Made by a program: the position numbers and the translations under genes. Below, one piece after another: positions 18,901 through 25,675 of a stretch of 64,000 bases of DNA. How positions within the stretch are numbered: position 1 is the stretch's first letter; each line of letters opens with the position of its first letter. The notes beneath the pieces are model-generated. The model ran no database searches, had not been told where the DNA came from, and saw only the letters and a program-made list of their open reading frames with translations. Source of the DNA: Ardenticatenales bacterium (GTDB taxonomy: Bacteria; Chloroflexota; Anaerolineae; Promineifilales; Promineifilaceae); the NCBI GenBank assembly GCA_020634515.1, contig JACKBL010000001.1, forward strand, positions 558,001 to 622,000. The letters run 5' to 3'.

Positions 18901-19133
18901 GCGCCGCGCCGGTCGAAGTAAATGGTGGCGCCGTCAGGTGACCAGTCTAATCGACCACCGTCATTGGTGATCTGGACCAGACTGGTGCGCACATACGTGT
19001 CGCTCAGGACAGTCGCCGTGGCACCAGGCACAGGTGATAGCAGCGTGGACGCGAACGCAACAATCGCGCTCAAAACAACAAGACAGAAGACAATGGTCTT
19101 GCCAATCGAAAGTCCAGACCTATTGGATAGCAT
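9915..19133 (-). CDS. Giant secreted propeller/Ig protein with a diheme cytochrome-type segment
   Basis: 3072 residues, preceded by an excellent GGGAGGA ribosome site. An N-terminal hydrophobic signal (residues 13-40) is followed by TolB/PD40-type propeller repeats (about 50-390: LDWSPDGATIYFDRRG and related), a PT-rich linker (about 400-430), an Ig-like segment, and a second PD40 propeller (about 560-800). A region ending RSCTGCHEG (about 1000-1140) resembles the hydrazine-synthase alpha middle domain seen in many non-anammox proteins. A second heme motif RCQTCH follows at about 1183. The rest alternates Big_5-type Ig domains (TPP-x-V, YTLHIS-x-G-RDLAGN) with YVTN-type propellers. The last 1300 residues contain about 420-residue internal duplications. 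Probably exported and surface-associated; electron transfer is possible but unproven. Confidence 0.8.
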   Translation of the reverse strand: MLSNRSGLSIGKTIVFCLVVLSAIVAFASTLLSPVPGATATVLSDTYVRTSLVQITNDGGRLDWSPDGATIYFDRRGADELYDVWSMNPDGSNEVCITCDRLELPNNHQGNPEIDPGGRYLVFQVEKAEHAGTIGGVNSEPGIARYNDLWIWDKQEDTFYPLTDVHPELTSGSLHPHFSNDGTQLFWSNLEGAVPDGDPYHVYGDIGLAVADFVASPAPHLENVTYYNPGENPVYLETHGFGPDDNWLYFSCTPHDNMEDVSADICRMDFSNPTEITSLTHTSGLNGEFAAWDEHAHLSPLNDAYVWASSQPYDVPENNMPAINETLRLDLWLMGTDGNNQQRLTYFNEPGHPEYTGYRAIVSDNDWNPDGSQVIIYVQFPDNVMRNHIWLLSLEPPAGTPTPTPTPTEIIGTPTPTITPPPTVTPTPTPVNAPVVNLLSPLDGAELTTRHVTATFTTSNHDIGAYGESHIHFYLDDYPEPLMFFNGNDPAQFGQQTVQVNFQPTALATWISSDTLRFNNLTNGLHTLTARLVDAQGNVEDNPGASQTITFTVNVPPDDLAMPAALILVKEEPNPNDGMGAVFDSQPDVVGDLYLLSPVAPDGVLTPLTNVAAVGGGVTDPELSWDGQRVLFSMRQNADDTWHIWEMNLDGSGLQQITFDPPFRHINDQDPEYLPDGRIIFASDRRQIFQSRPFAGVITTQLYTANADGTDLRMVEPNPSSNINPQVFPDGRISFDRWDYLTSLRSRYTVWDMNQDGSSGFVSYGGFSPPFYPPTENAIGIERRSLADGQMVGIFTTREQLPGRMGIFDNRGGDVADLPGPLYVGPEGLYRTPNTLTSNELVFSYSAITDTLEAQFGLYSMSWSGEQVLVDDPTVSTAHGPGTNYFFRVYNIQLAEPGRIYIEVTGSADHNNDDEDDDLWVMIDGDEYLARLTQRLDGEKIHSLTHTFRVDVDLNAGIHEIKIAVDRTPTLEQVRIVHTIQAGEPVLLYDDPATNEISPIPVRSRILPPTQPENINPERNWGTFVVRDTSLRGDASQPDDQSPEGDPNYPYHLDPTQLAGLRVYQSINRHDLDEDILAGVSLFEAVRVIGVAPSNETGTTIFTTFANHTTAWDLIGHNGAAIVHERVWNSVQPGEVRSCTGCHEGPFPYTPREIGPLPEATDLRARGEVYTFVDHALPILQNRCQTCHLGDNPGGGLNLRGDRNTFDALVTPVPERLPEAYMQNGDARGSFFFQLLTGDAHGDEIHQARIDAINSSVDHTALLTPEEYFKLATWIDTGGGFAYLIAGEATTVPQVIGVLPPPDGNNIPQNSGIVVRFNAPIDRATVDQDTFTLIADGAQTPVAGDWAWGGNRELLFRPIAPLPQGQYELTLGGGILDIKADTVGQPITTTFSISFTVAAEQDVAPPQIVQLLPDGSLTTPISPVVARFSEAINPGSITEHTLWVKSAQGYDVDGRVGVSSDGREAAFVPWQPFAAGESYTLYVSGDVRDLAGNALGAPGSVISHTFTIQMAPNPQHHSLIVAADAGIDAEALTFNTNGDRVLVANQYDDAVTLFDSTTWEALRTYDLSVGAGPLDVAFSPDGDLAYVLNYLGNNVQVLRLADGATLTTFDGMGEPYRLAINQAGTTLYVTDIGDPPAVHQLDVDPNSPGFGQITRSLSLTEIPHDIVINPDDSLLYITSNESLITLDADLWVRTKTIPTTYGSVKNVTLSPDGRQAIIPDTDRRILQVFDLIVGRHVIDLPWEAVPEYVVYSPDGQFIYVTEQTTNVIAILDAATLQIVDHLPISVAADGNIAALAFGADGHTVVALENNVTSKLWVFYRADQNDVTPPMVTQTWPGDGQTGIPVFGPVHIDLSEAVDNLSANEQTVFLTDGSGVVSSTVSVDAGNQSLWLHPLQWLTPGITYTLHISTGLRDLAGNPLAAEVTSAFTAAATPTPARLGLWVTPAAGNNLRGVAVTPDGGRVLVTTYGGTLRFFDVDNWDSRWLDLGGSAGHITINPAGTLAYVLRPTQNDVVVIDLAAETPIDMDGQTGGLQGIPVGASPFRSLLHPSQPLLYVVNEDSGDVSLIDTLTRQEIARWPVNGVAAEDNNAHGIALSADEGQLYVTYDSTLAVLDAGDGHLVKQLDGFSAFSLRDVVVPGDGNQVWVASATTNELIAIDMRTDTVVARIPTGEMPTWLALSLDGETLYAINKNDGGVSLYHWRTGTLLSRYDNAGAANGLALSPDGEWVYVTNEGAGEVLVYKHVNVSDATGPQVLALQPHDGQVDVPPYDDVRIDLSEAVGILSANEQTVFLTDGSGVVSSTVSVNAGNQSLWLHPLQWLTPGITYTLHISTGLRDLAGNPLAAEVTSAFTTAATPTPARLGLWATPAAGNNLRGVAVTPDGSRVLATNYGGTLRFFDVDSWDSRWLDLEGSAGHITINPAGTLAYVLRPTQNDVVVIDLAAETPIDMDGQTGGLQGIPVGASPFSSLHHPDQPFLYVVNQESRNVSLIDTLTQQEIARWPVNGGAEDGHAHAAALSPDGQYLYVTYDGGLSILDAANGEMVKAFDDLPGWGFSGIVVADNGDRVWFASPATNQLLMLDTRIDAVTAQVSVGNIPTWLALSADGETIVVSNQGGGVSLVHWRTGTLVSQYDFSGPAYGLTLSPDGQRIYVANDGADAVMVYQYGELSDVTPPQVIQVRPGDGENDVPLYTSVIVSLSEAVDRLTVDERTVWLSAGDSVVNGTLSIGLENDLVWFRPDVSLNPGVTYTLHISSGVRDFAGNALGEEVATSFTTATPLDPVTLVSRPQAFSSYSPMALAMSPDNALLAVSNRWQDKVTLLNPTTMWPTAPLIPTGDEPKGLVFSNDGSLLYIAHDGTDSLVVLDVATRQVQQTFTGLVDAEMVVLSPDGTMAYVTGYTGGGVDLIDLSSGQVIPQWHVLDRPGQPVFAPDGTLYVPAFNRLWRYNDDGTWTDLYMGGYYTLDIAISPDGRYAFLSQPSMDRLQIIDLYLWQVVASLSVPDDPRQMALSSDGRVLVMVSTGAGAIQVVDILTLTTLNTTFMPGSSPLSLAWDEADDWLFVGNLSGFQVSSFDFVYP
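11576..12330 (-). repeat. Internal duplication in the giant gene, unit 2
   Basis: Near-identical at DNA level to 12836-13590, offset exactly 1260 bp (420 codons). For example, the GATGCCTTGCAGCCCGCC block is at 11762 and 13022. It spans the second half of a propeller plus an Ig-like domain. Boundaries are approximate. Confidence 0.75.
12836..13590 (-). repeat. Internal duplication in the giant gene, unit 1
   Basis: Partner of 11576-12330 at a 1260-bp period. A third, more diverged unit follows the same layout around 10480-11130. Confidence 0.75.
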
Positions 19134-19606
19134 GATTTCCTCCCGTTGAGCGAACAGTCGTGCGTACCTTGATTTTGGTTCGACGTTTGGGGTTTTCGGT
19201 TACAGGGCACACAACAACCGTATTCCCATTCTGGGGACTACAATGGGATAAACCGGCGATTGTTATGAAAAGAGGGGTTTCCGCCGACAAGAAGAGTGAC
19301 TTTGCCGCGGAAAAGCGCCACAGGGAGTCAGCGAATGTGCATCGTGGTGGCAAAAATCGGGGAAGCGATCTGTTTGGTTTTGTTGGTACTCAATCGTCAC
19401 CTGGCTGCTTGCTTTAGCCGCGTTAACGACGAAAAGTTCATTGGCGTTGTTCTCAACCTGTGGGAAAAGGGTTGTCTGACGGACTATTCACGACCACCTT
19501 CCCGAAAGCTGTCTTGATGCCAAATGAGTAACTACTAGGCCAGATTGGACCAAGTTTCTCTGGCGAAATTGGCCCAATCTCCAAATGATTTGAATTCGGA
19601 TTATCA

Positions 19607-19702
19607 CTAAGTGGCTGTCCGCAATTAATTTAGCGGAAATGTGCGGACAGCTTGTCAGTAACCGTTCGTAAAAAGTGTGAAGTTGTTTTCGGACGGTTAC
19701 TA
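19607..19702. repeat. Dispersed repeat family R3, copy 2, with adjoining inverted repeat
   Basis: GGCTGTCCGCA ... TGCGGACAGC inverted repeat (19612-19650) runs directly into CAGTAACCGTTCG ... CGGACGGTTACT. The same two modules occur together, inverted, near 62460-62540. Confidence 0.7.
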
Positions 19703-19798
19703 AGGGGCGGAAATCGAATAAGACAACGAAGGTGTTTCGTTACCGTTACTTCAGACTGACGATGCAATTCCGTACTTTATTTCATCGTCAGTTTGATG
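19703..19798. repeat. Dispersed repeat family R2, copy 2 (inverted)
   Basis: GGCGGAAATCGAATAAGAC, then CGTTACCGTTACTTC, then GACGATGCAATTCCGTAC and TTTCATCGTCAG: the R2 modules in opposite orientation to copy 1. Confidence 0.65.
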
Positions 19799-19804
19799 GT
19801 TACT

Positions 19805-19912
19805 GGCGTCTGGCGAAATCCACATATGGTGGCCGGCGTCACAACTTTAGCCGGATCAAACGCCATATGTGGCCCGGCTGAAGCCTCCACGCCAAAAACG
19901 TCAGTGTCCGGT
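19805..19912 (-). repeat. Dispersed intergenic repeat family R1, copy 3 (inverted)
   Basis: GTCTGGCGAAATCC at the left and CACGCCAAAAACGTCAGTG at the right, i.e. the reverse complement of copies 1 and 2. Confidence 0.75.
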
Positions 19913-20109
19913 AAGGTTATTATCTAATAATATAAATTGAAACTCTTAGTTTCCACGTTAGGCCATAAGTGAGATCCTCTTCTCCTCGGCTGGATACGGA
20001 TTGCTAGACGGGCTGATAAATTATCGAAGTTTATGGAAAACAGGGGGATTGAGATATTTGCGGTTCTTCAGGAATTCGCGGGGAGTGGAGGCGTAAGCCA
20101 GGAATTCCC

Positions 20110-20182
20110 GGGGAGTGGAGGCTTTAACCGGAATATGTGCGCAAGAACCGGCTAAAGCCGCGACTCCAAACCATATGTGGGG
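20110..20182 (+). repeat. Dispersed intergenic repeat family R1, copy 4 (partial)
   Basis: Contains GGGGAGTGGAGGCTT, CGGCTAAAGCCGCGACTCC and CCATATGTGG. The left end is replaced by a short tandem duplication of GGAATTC-x-CGGGGAGTGG. Confidence 0.6.
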
Positions 20183-20426
20183 CAGGACCCGTGAAATCTG
20201 TAAGAGCCATATTTGCCATGGGCACATCCGTCTTTAAGATTGGAAATAACGGATGCGCTCAAGCGGACCGAAACGGGGGATTGCCTGCCTGTCTATGCCT
20301 ATATTTCGGAAGGTACGCATCGCGTCCTGACCACGATGCCTGAGGAACCTTTCCTACTATAATATCATAACATGAAGGGGACCAAAATTGACAGACGTTA
20401 GCCGACGGATTAACAACAACATTATT

Positions 20427-20509
20427 GAGTTCACTGAAAAAACCGGGTTTTTCGAGTGCCCGGCCAAAATTACCAGAGTGGTTCATGTGTAAAAACCCGG
20501 TTTTTGGCC
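20427..20509. repeat. Dispersed repeat family R6, copy 1
   Basis: AAAAAACCGGGTTTTTCGAG at the left is mirrored by GTAAAAACCCGGTTTTTGGCC at the right, around a core CCAGAGTGGTTCATGTG. Further copies lie near 33691 and 43481. Confidence 0.7.
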
Positions 20510-20906
20510 TCATTTATCGTAGCATTGTATGGTCCGCAAAGGACGCGTGCCGCACACGGCGGCTTTCATCTGGTCGCAAATGGCTGGAATGATGAGATGC
20601 TAAAGTCTGAAATAGAGCGGTCTCTCGTTCGATCACGAGACAGGTTGCCAGCGTGCGTATCGTATAAGGAGCCGCACTTCGGTTTTGAGTTTTTTGACGT
20701 ATTTTGTTGTTGCTTCCCGCTTAATGTAGTAGAATGCCGACTCAATCCTCATATCGTTGTCCATCGCAACATGCCTGTCTTTTCCGTCTGCCATCCCATA
20801 AGGTTTTGACGGATTCCTGCCAATAACTGCTACATCGCTCCCTAATCTCAGTAGTACGCTTTCGTCCTGTAATCCCCCTAGACGAACGCGCGGTTTTGAG
20901 TTCATA

Positions 20907-23900
20907 ATGTCTCTATTACAATTGACGCTGTTTGGCTCCTTTGCGGCTTCTTGGGGAGGCAAGCCTTTGTCTTTTCGTTCTGACAAGATAAGGGCTTTGT
21001 TTGCGTTCCTGGTGGTCGAATCATCCCAGACGCATGATCGTTCGACGCTGGCGAATTTGCTTTGGAGCGAAAAAACGGACAAGGATGCGCTCAACAACCT
21101 GCGTGTCTCTCTCTCGCGGCTGAACCGAACGCTGGCTCCTATCGGTGCGGCAACCGGGCGATCCGCCCTTTCCATCACGTCGCAAACGGTGCAATTGGGG
21201 CCATTTTTCGCGTCTGAGGCGTTTCGCGCTGATAGTGTGACTTTTGATCAGCTGACCAAAGAATGCCAGACACACCCGCATCGCTCTTTGACGCATTGCC
21301 AGGCGTGTAATCGTCGTCTGCGGCAGGCGGCGACGATTTACAAGGGAGATTTTCTGGCCGGGTTGACTATCGTCGAAAGCCCTGTTTTCGCCGAGTGGCA
21401 GCGCCAGCAGCAGGAGCAACGCCATAATCAGGCTGTGAATACATTGAAGTCCCTGGCGGCGCATTTTCAAGCATTGGGAGATGGCAAGCTGGCGGAGGAA
21501 TATCTACATCATCTCTTACAGCTTGTACCCTGGGAAGAAGAAGCGCACCGTCAGCTTATCGCGCTACTGGCTGAACGGGGTAAGCGGGAAATGGCGCTGG
21601 CGCAGTATGAGCAATGCCGGCATATCCTCATGACCGAGCTGGGCGTGTTACCTGGGGCGGAGACAATGGCGCTGATAGACAAAATCAAAATGGAAAGCGA
21701 GTCGGGCCAACTCGCCACAATACCTACATCAAGGGGGAGAGACGTGTCTTATTTTCCATTTGCCCAACCAGCCACACCTTTCATAGGTAGAACGAAGGAA
21801 CTGCGAAAACTCAAGGAGATCCTGCTTGATCCCGCCTATCGCCTGGTCGTCTTGATGGGGCCGGGCGGCGTCGGCAAAACACGGCTGGCGCTGGCCGCCG
21901 CCGACCAGATCGCTTCCCACTATGCCGAAGGGATATGCGTGGTTCAACTGGCCGGCGCATCTCAAATGGAACAACCCGTCATTTTGCCCACGGCCGTGGC
22001 CCAGGCGCTCAACATGGAACTGGACAGCCGCAAGCCTGTGGTGGCGCAGGTTCTTGCCTATTTACGTGAACGAGACGTTTTGCTGCTCCTCGACAACCTG
22101 GAACATTTGCTTTCGGAAGTGGACTTCATTCGAGACTTGTTGCAACAGACGGCGCGAGTCACGCTGCTGATTACCTCACGGGAGCGGTTGCCGCTGCAGG
22201 CCGCTTACACCTTCTTGCTTTCAGGATTGACCGTTCCCCCCGAAATCACCACGGACATCACCAAAGCCATGACGTACAGCAGCGTCCGGCTCTTTGCCGA
22301 ACGGGCCAGCCGCCAACCGCTGGCCGCGCCGCTGGACGCCGACTCGCTGCCAGACGTCATTCAATTGTGCCAGTTGCTGCAAGGGCTGCCTCTGGCATTG
22401 GAACTGGCGGCGGCCTGGGCCGGGTATCTTTCCTATGCGGAATTGCGGCAGGCCGTCACCGACAGCATCAATGCGCTGGCCGTCAATCTGGTGGATGTGC
22501 CGGCACGACAGCGAGACATTCACGCCACCTTCGAAAGCTCCTGGGCGCTGCTGCCACCGACAACCCAGTACTACTTGAGCCAGTTGGTCGTCTTTCGTGG
22601 CGGATTCGACCGCGAGGCAGCTTTGAATGTGGCCGACGCCGACCTTCCCGATCTGAACGCACTCGTTGACAGGTCGCTGCTCCGTCGAGGGGAAGATGGC
22701 CGGTACGATTGGCATCCCCTGGTCCAGCAGTTTGTGAGCGAGAAGCTATGGCTCTTTCCGTACCACCTGCGCAGCCAAGACCTGGCGCATTTCAACAGCA
22801 AAACGGAACAACTCCCCCAGACGTCGGCGGAGGAAGAGGGGCCGCGCGCCTGGGACGTCATATGCCAGAGTTGTCGCGCCCAAAATGGGGGAGGGCAGCT
22901 TGTCTGCGCCCACATTCCCACTCGCCGCGGCCGGATCAAAACGTGCTGGACCTCTACGCACCAACGGCACGCCCGTTACTACCTGACCTTTGTCGCCAAT
23001 CAAGAATTGGCCTTGATGGGCTGGCGACCACAGGAGGCCGCCGCCCGCTTGCAGAAGGAATGGGACAACATTCAGCAGGCGGTATATTGGTCGGCGGCGC
23101 AGGGAAACCTGACAACGGTAGAGAGCTGTCTGCCCGGCCTGAGCGAGTTCTTTCTCTTAACGGGCAGAACGGAGTTTGGGCTTTCCTTGCTGCGTACGAT
23201 GGAAAACCTCGTTCTGCGCCGGGAGAACAAGCGCGACAGCCGACAGATGCTGCTCTTTTTGGTGCGGCTGCGCCTGCAAATAGCAAGGCTGTTGATAGCT
23301 CAGATGAAAACACACGAGACCATGTCCGTCAGCGTCAAGATATTGGCGGACACGGAGACAGTCGATCTGCCCGCCGACGTGGTGGCCGCCGCGAACTGGC
23401 AGTTGGGCAAATGCTTGCAGCATCAAGGAGAATATGCGCGGGCACAGACGACATTGGAGCAGGCGCTGCGTGCGGCGCAAGAGGCGCAAGCAGCGCCACT
23501 GGAAGCGCATATTTGGGTAGACCTGGGGCTTGTCTTTGCGGAACGCTCCATTCTGGATCAGGCGCAACATTGTTTCCGGCGCACGGAGGAAATCGCCCGC
23601 GAGATTGGCCATGCCCGTCTCATTTGTATCTCTGTTGCCAATCTGGCCGTGTCCGCCATGAATCTGGCTGACTACCGCCAGGCGGAGGAATTGGCGCAGC
23701 AGGTGGTGGCTATCAGCAGGGAGATTGCTTATCCGGTGGGAGAGGTGCGTGGACTGTACTCCCTGATTGCTATTTGCCGGCATCGCGGCAATCTGATTGA
23801 GGCGCGGCAATTTGGCGGGGAAGCCTTAGTCGGCATGGCCGTACTCGACCGCCCCTTTGAACAGGTTCTTGTCGAACAGGAGATCAGCCTGGTCAACGAT

Positions 23901-24719
23901 GCCGTTGGCCGCCATTATCAAGCACTCGCGCAGATAAAGCCCATTGTGGAGAGTTACCGCAAAATGGGGAGGCCCTGGCAGTTGATCAACGCCTTGAACG
24001 ACAAGGCCCTGATCCTGGCCCACATGGGTGACTACGAGCAGGCGCGCGAACATTGCGAGGAAGCCGAGAAATTGGCGCGCAAAATTGGCGCGATAGAGCA
24101 GATGTTCGTTGATGTTGTCGCCGGCTACATCTTTCTGGGGTTGGAAGAGTATGACGCGGCCATTGATTTCTGCCAGGAGGCGCGCGCCACCAGCCTGAAA
24201 ACGGGCAACCAGAACACCCAGGCTTGCGCCCTGACCTATCTTGGTCAGGCGTATTCCGCCCGGTCGCAATGGACGGAGAGCGAGCAGGCTTTTCATCAAG
24301 CCATTGCGCTGCGGAAAAAGACGGGGCAAAACCATCGCATCGTGGAAGCCCAGGCCGGACTGGCGTGGCTGTACCAGCAGACTGGAGACGCGGCGCAAGC
24401 TCGGGCGATGGCGCAGGCCGTCTGGGGGGTTTTGCAAGGGGATGAGGGCAACGGCGTGGAAAACCTGTCGCGCCTTTATCTGATCTGCTATCGCGTTTTC
24501 CAGAGCCAGGACGACGCCGCGGCCGCGGAGCGGGTATTGCAGCGGGCGCACCGTGTGGTGCAGGAGCGGGCGGCGCATATCGATAATGAGCGATTGCGCC
24601 GCCTCTATCTGCAAAATGTGACCGCCAATCGCCTCATCCTGGTGGAGAGCAGGCGCGGGTCCCCCGGCGCTTTTCACAAGCCGGCGACAAAAAATGCCTG
24701 GAGAGACAAACGGCATTAA
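20907..24719 (+). CDS. SARP-family transcriptional regulator 1 (wHTH-BTAD-NB-ARC-TPR)
   Basis: 1270 residues, cytoplasmic. N-terminal winged helix (about 5-95: LTLFGSFAASWGGKPLSF, later NNLRVSLSRL), then a BTAD helical domain (about 97-245) ending in EQCRHILMTELGV. A STAND/NB-ARC ATPase follows, with Walker A GPGGVGKTRLA (about 317-325), Walker B VLLLLDNLEHL (about 391) and sensor LLITSRERLPL. The C-terminal 500 residues are TPR-like helical repeats. SARPs bind direct heptamers about one helical turn apart and activate overlapping promoters. Compared with regulator 2 it has about 60 extra residues (about 613-683) between VQQFVSEKL and HARYYLTFV, containing ICQSC and VCAHI. It is convergent with the anchor operon of the cohesin-dockerin locus. 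Confidence 0.9.
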   Translation: MSLLQLTLFGSFAASWGGKPLSFRSDKIRALFAFLVVESSQTHDRSTLANLLWSEKTDKDALNNLRVSLSRLNRTLAPIGAATGRSALSITSQTVQLGPFFASEAFRADSVTFDQLTKECQTHPHRSLTHCQACNRRLRQAATIYKGDFLAGLTIVESPVFAEWQRQQQEQRHNQAVNTLKSLAAHFQALGDGKLAEEYLHHLLQLVPWEEEAHRQLIALLAERGKREMALAQYEQCRHILMTELGVLPGAETMALIDKIKMESESGQLATIPTSRGRDVSYFPFAQPATPFIGRTKELRKLKEILLDPAYRLVVLMGPGGVGKTRLALAAADQIASHYAEGICVVQLAGASQMEQPVILPTAVAQALNMELDSRKPVVAQVLAYLRERDVLLLLDNLEHLLSEVDFIRDLLQQTARVTLLITSRERLPLQAAYTFLLSGLTVPPEITTDITKAMTYSSVRLFAERASRQPLAAPLDADSLPDVIQLCQLLQGLPLALELAAAWAGYLSYAELRQAVTDSINALAVNLVDVPARQRDIHATFESSWALLPPTTQYYLSQLVVFRGGFDREAALNVADADLPDLNALVDRSLLRRGEDGRYDWHPLVQQFVSEKLWLFPYHLRSQDLAHFNSKTEQLPQTSAEEEGPRAWDVICQSCRAQNGGGQLVCAHIPTRRGRIKTCWTSTHQRHARYYLTFVANQELALMGWRPQEAAARLQKEWDNIQQAVYWSAAQGNLTTVESCLPGLSEFFLLTGRTEFGLSLLRTMENLVLRRENKRDSRQMLLFLVRLRLQIARLLIAQMKTHETMSVSVKILADTETVDLPADVVAAANWQLGKCLQHQGEYARAQTTLEQALRAAQEAQAAPLEAHIWVDLGLVFAERSILDQAQHCFRRTEEIAREIGHARLICISVANLAVSAMNLADYRQAEELAQQVVAISREIAYPVGEVRGLYSLIAICRHRGNLIEARQFGGEALVGMAVLDRPFEQVLVEQEISLVNDAVGRHYQALAQIKPIVESYRKMGRPWQLINALNDKALILAHMGDYEQAREHCEEAEKLARKIGAIEQMFVDVVAGYIFLGLEEYDAAIDFCQEARATSLKTGNQNTQACALTYLGQAYSARSQWTESEQAFHQAIALRKKTGQNHRIVEAQAGLAWLYQQTGDAAQARAMAQAVWGVLQGDEGNGVENLSRLYLICYRVFQSQDDAAAAERVLQRAHRVVQERAAHIDNERLRRLYLQNVTANRLILVESRRGSPGAFHKPATKNAWRDKRH

Positions 24720-24728
24720 GGACTGGCG

Positions 24729-24813
24729 CTGCAATCAATTCCGAATTGCAGCGCCAGTTTGCAGGAGCGGTAAGGAAACAACTTCGTTGTCTTATTTAAT
24801 TTCCGTTCCTAAG
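24729..24813. repeat. Terminator-like hairpin plus repeat R2, copy 3
   Basis: GGCGCTGCAAT and ATTGCAGCGCC form a strong stem, followed by the GCGGTAAGGAAACAAC ... TTTCCGTTCC module of R2. It lies between two convergent genes and can terminate both. Confidence 0.65.
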
Positions 24814-25675
24814 GCGTCTCGTCCTCTTTGCGCCGACGGCGGCTCAGGAGGAGTCCCACGGCGCCCAACAGCAATAGCAGCAAGAGGCAGCTAATCGTTG
24901 TCAGGCCGATGATCTGGAATGTGGACAATGTGTCCAGGAACGAGGGCGTGGATGTGGCTGTGGGCGTGGGCGTCGGTGGGGAGGGGATCGTGGGCGCGGT
25001 GGTCGGAATGGGTGTGCTGACCACGTTCGTCGCGGCGGCCCCCGTTGGCGACATGGCCGTCAAGGTCAAGGAGATGTCAGGATTTGTGCCGGCCTGTACG
25101 GGGATGGGCGTGGTGGCGTCTTCCGTGCCGGCATCAACGACTTCCAACAGGCCACTTCCTTCGGCAAAGGCGGCGGGGACCAGGATACCGCGGGGCTGAC
25201 TCAATTGCGCGTCGGCGATGATTAAGGGCGTGCTGCCCCCGGATTGCACGCCAAGAAAGGTGAGGACAAGCAGGACACCGCTGCCGCTTTTGGGGGAACT
25301 GGGGTTGATCTGGGTCATGGCGAAGCGGATTGTGCCGGCATCATTGTCCGCCACATTCCGCACCTCAAACCCCGAATCCAAAAAAGTACCAAACCCCACC
25401 TCAATGCGATCTGGCGTGCCCGGATTGGCGTCCACCACCTGCACCACCGTGGGATCAAACGACAACGTCACGTCAAAACCATACAAATCCACCGCATCCG
25501 TCACCATCACGGCCACTTCTCCCGTCTCACCCGCGACAATTTGCTTGCGCGCGGGTTCCACGTAGACGGGAGACGGAGCGACTTCCTGCGCGCGCGCCAA
25601 TCCCGCCAGAGTCAGGCAGATGAGCAGGCTCCCCATCAGCTTCCATGAATATCGTTTCCCGTGATTGATGTGCAT
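24809..25675 (-). CDS. Membrane-anchored cohesin-domain protein
   Basis: 288 residues. Signal peptide (SWKLMGSLLICLTLAGLARAQ), then one cohesin-type domain (about 35-175: VYVEPARKQIVAGETGEVAV, later LYGFDVTLSFDPTVVQVVD and VLLVLTFLGV). A Thr/Pro stalk (about 205-245), one membrane helix (IGLTTISCLLLLLLLGAVGLLL) and a cytoplasmic RRRRK stop-transfer tail follow. It is therefore an extracellular cohesin fixed to the cytoplasmic membrane, the expected docking point for the dockerin proteins encoded upstream. Its start overlaps the end of the upstream gene by 40 nt, and a GAGGAG Shine-Dalgarno precedes the ATG, so the two are likely co-translated. The cohesin call rests on the pattern of strands and the LYGFDV-type motif. 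Confidence 0.8.
   Translation of the reverse strand: MHINHGKRYSWKLMGSLLICLTLAGLARAQEVAPSPVYVEPARKQIVAGETGEVAVMVTDAVDLYGFDVTLSFDPTVVQVVDANPGTPDRIEVGFGTFLDSGFEVRNVADNDAGTIRFAMTQINPSSPKSGSGVLLVLTFLGVQSGGSTPLIIADAQLSQPRGILVPAAFAEGSGLLEVVDAGTEDATTPIPVQAGTNPDISLTLTAMSPTGAAATNVVSTPIPTTAPTIPSPPTPTPTATSTPSFLDTLSTFQIIGLTTISCLLLLLLLGAVGLLLSRRRRKEDETP

Larger units (their letters stand above)
19134..20906. other. 1.77-kb gene-free region rich in dispersed repeats
   Basis: No convincing ORF on either strand. It holds an R4-like block near 19540-19585, R3 at 19652, R2 at 19700, R1 at 19805 and 20110, and R6 at 20427. The promoters of the giant gene (leftward) and SARP regulator 1 (rightward) must also lie here, but I could not assign them. 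Confidence 0.6.

Noticed and set aside
22709..23671. Alternative-frame ORF of 320 codons in SARP regulator 1, suggesting a frameshift
   Set aside because: The main frame stays open and homologous to regulator 2 on both sides; the alternative frame has no family resemblance.
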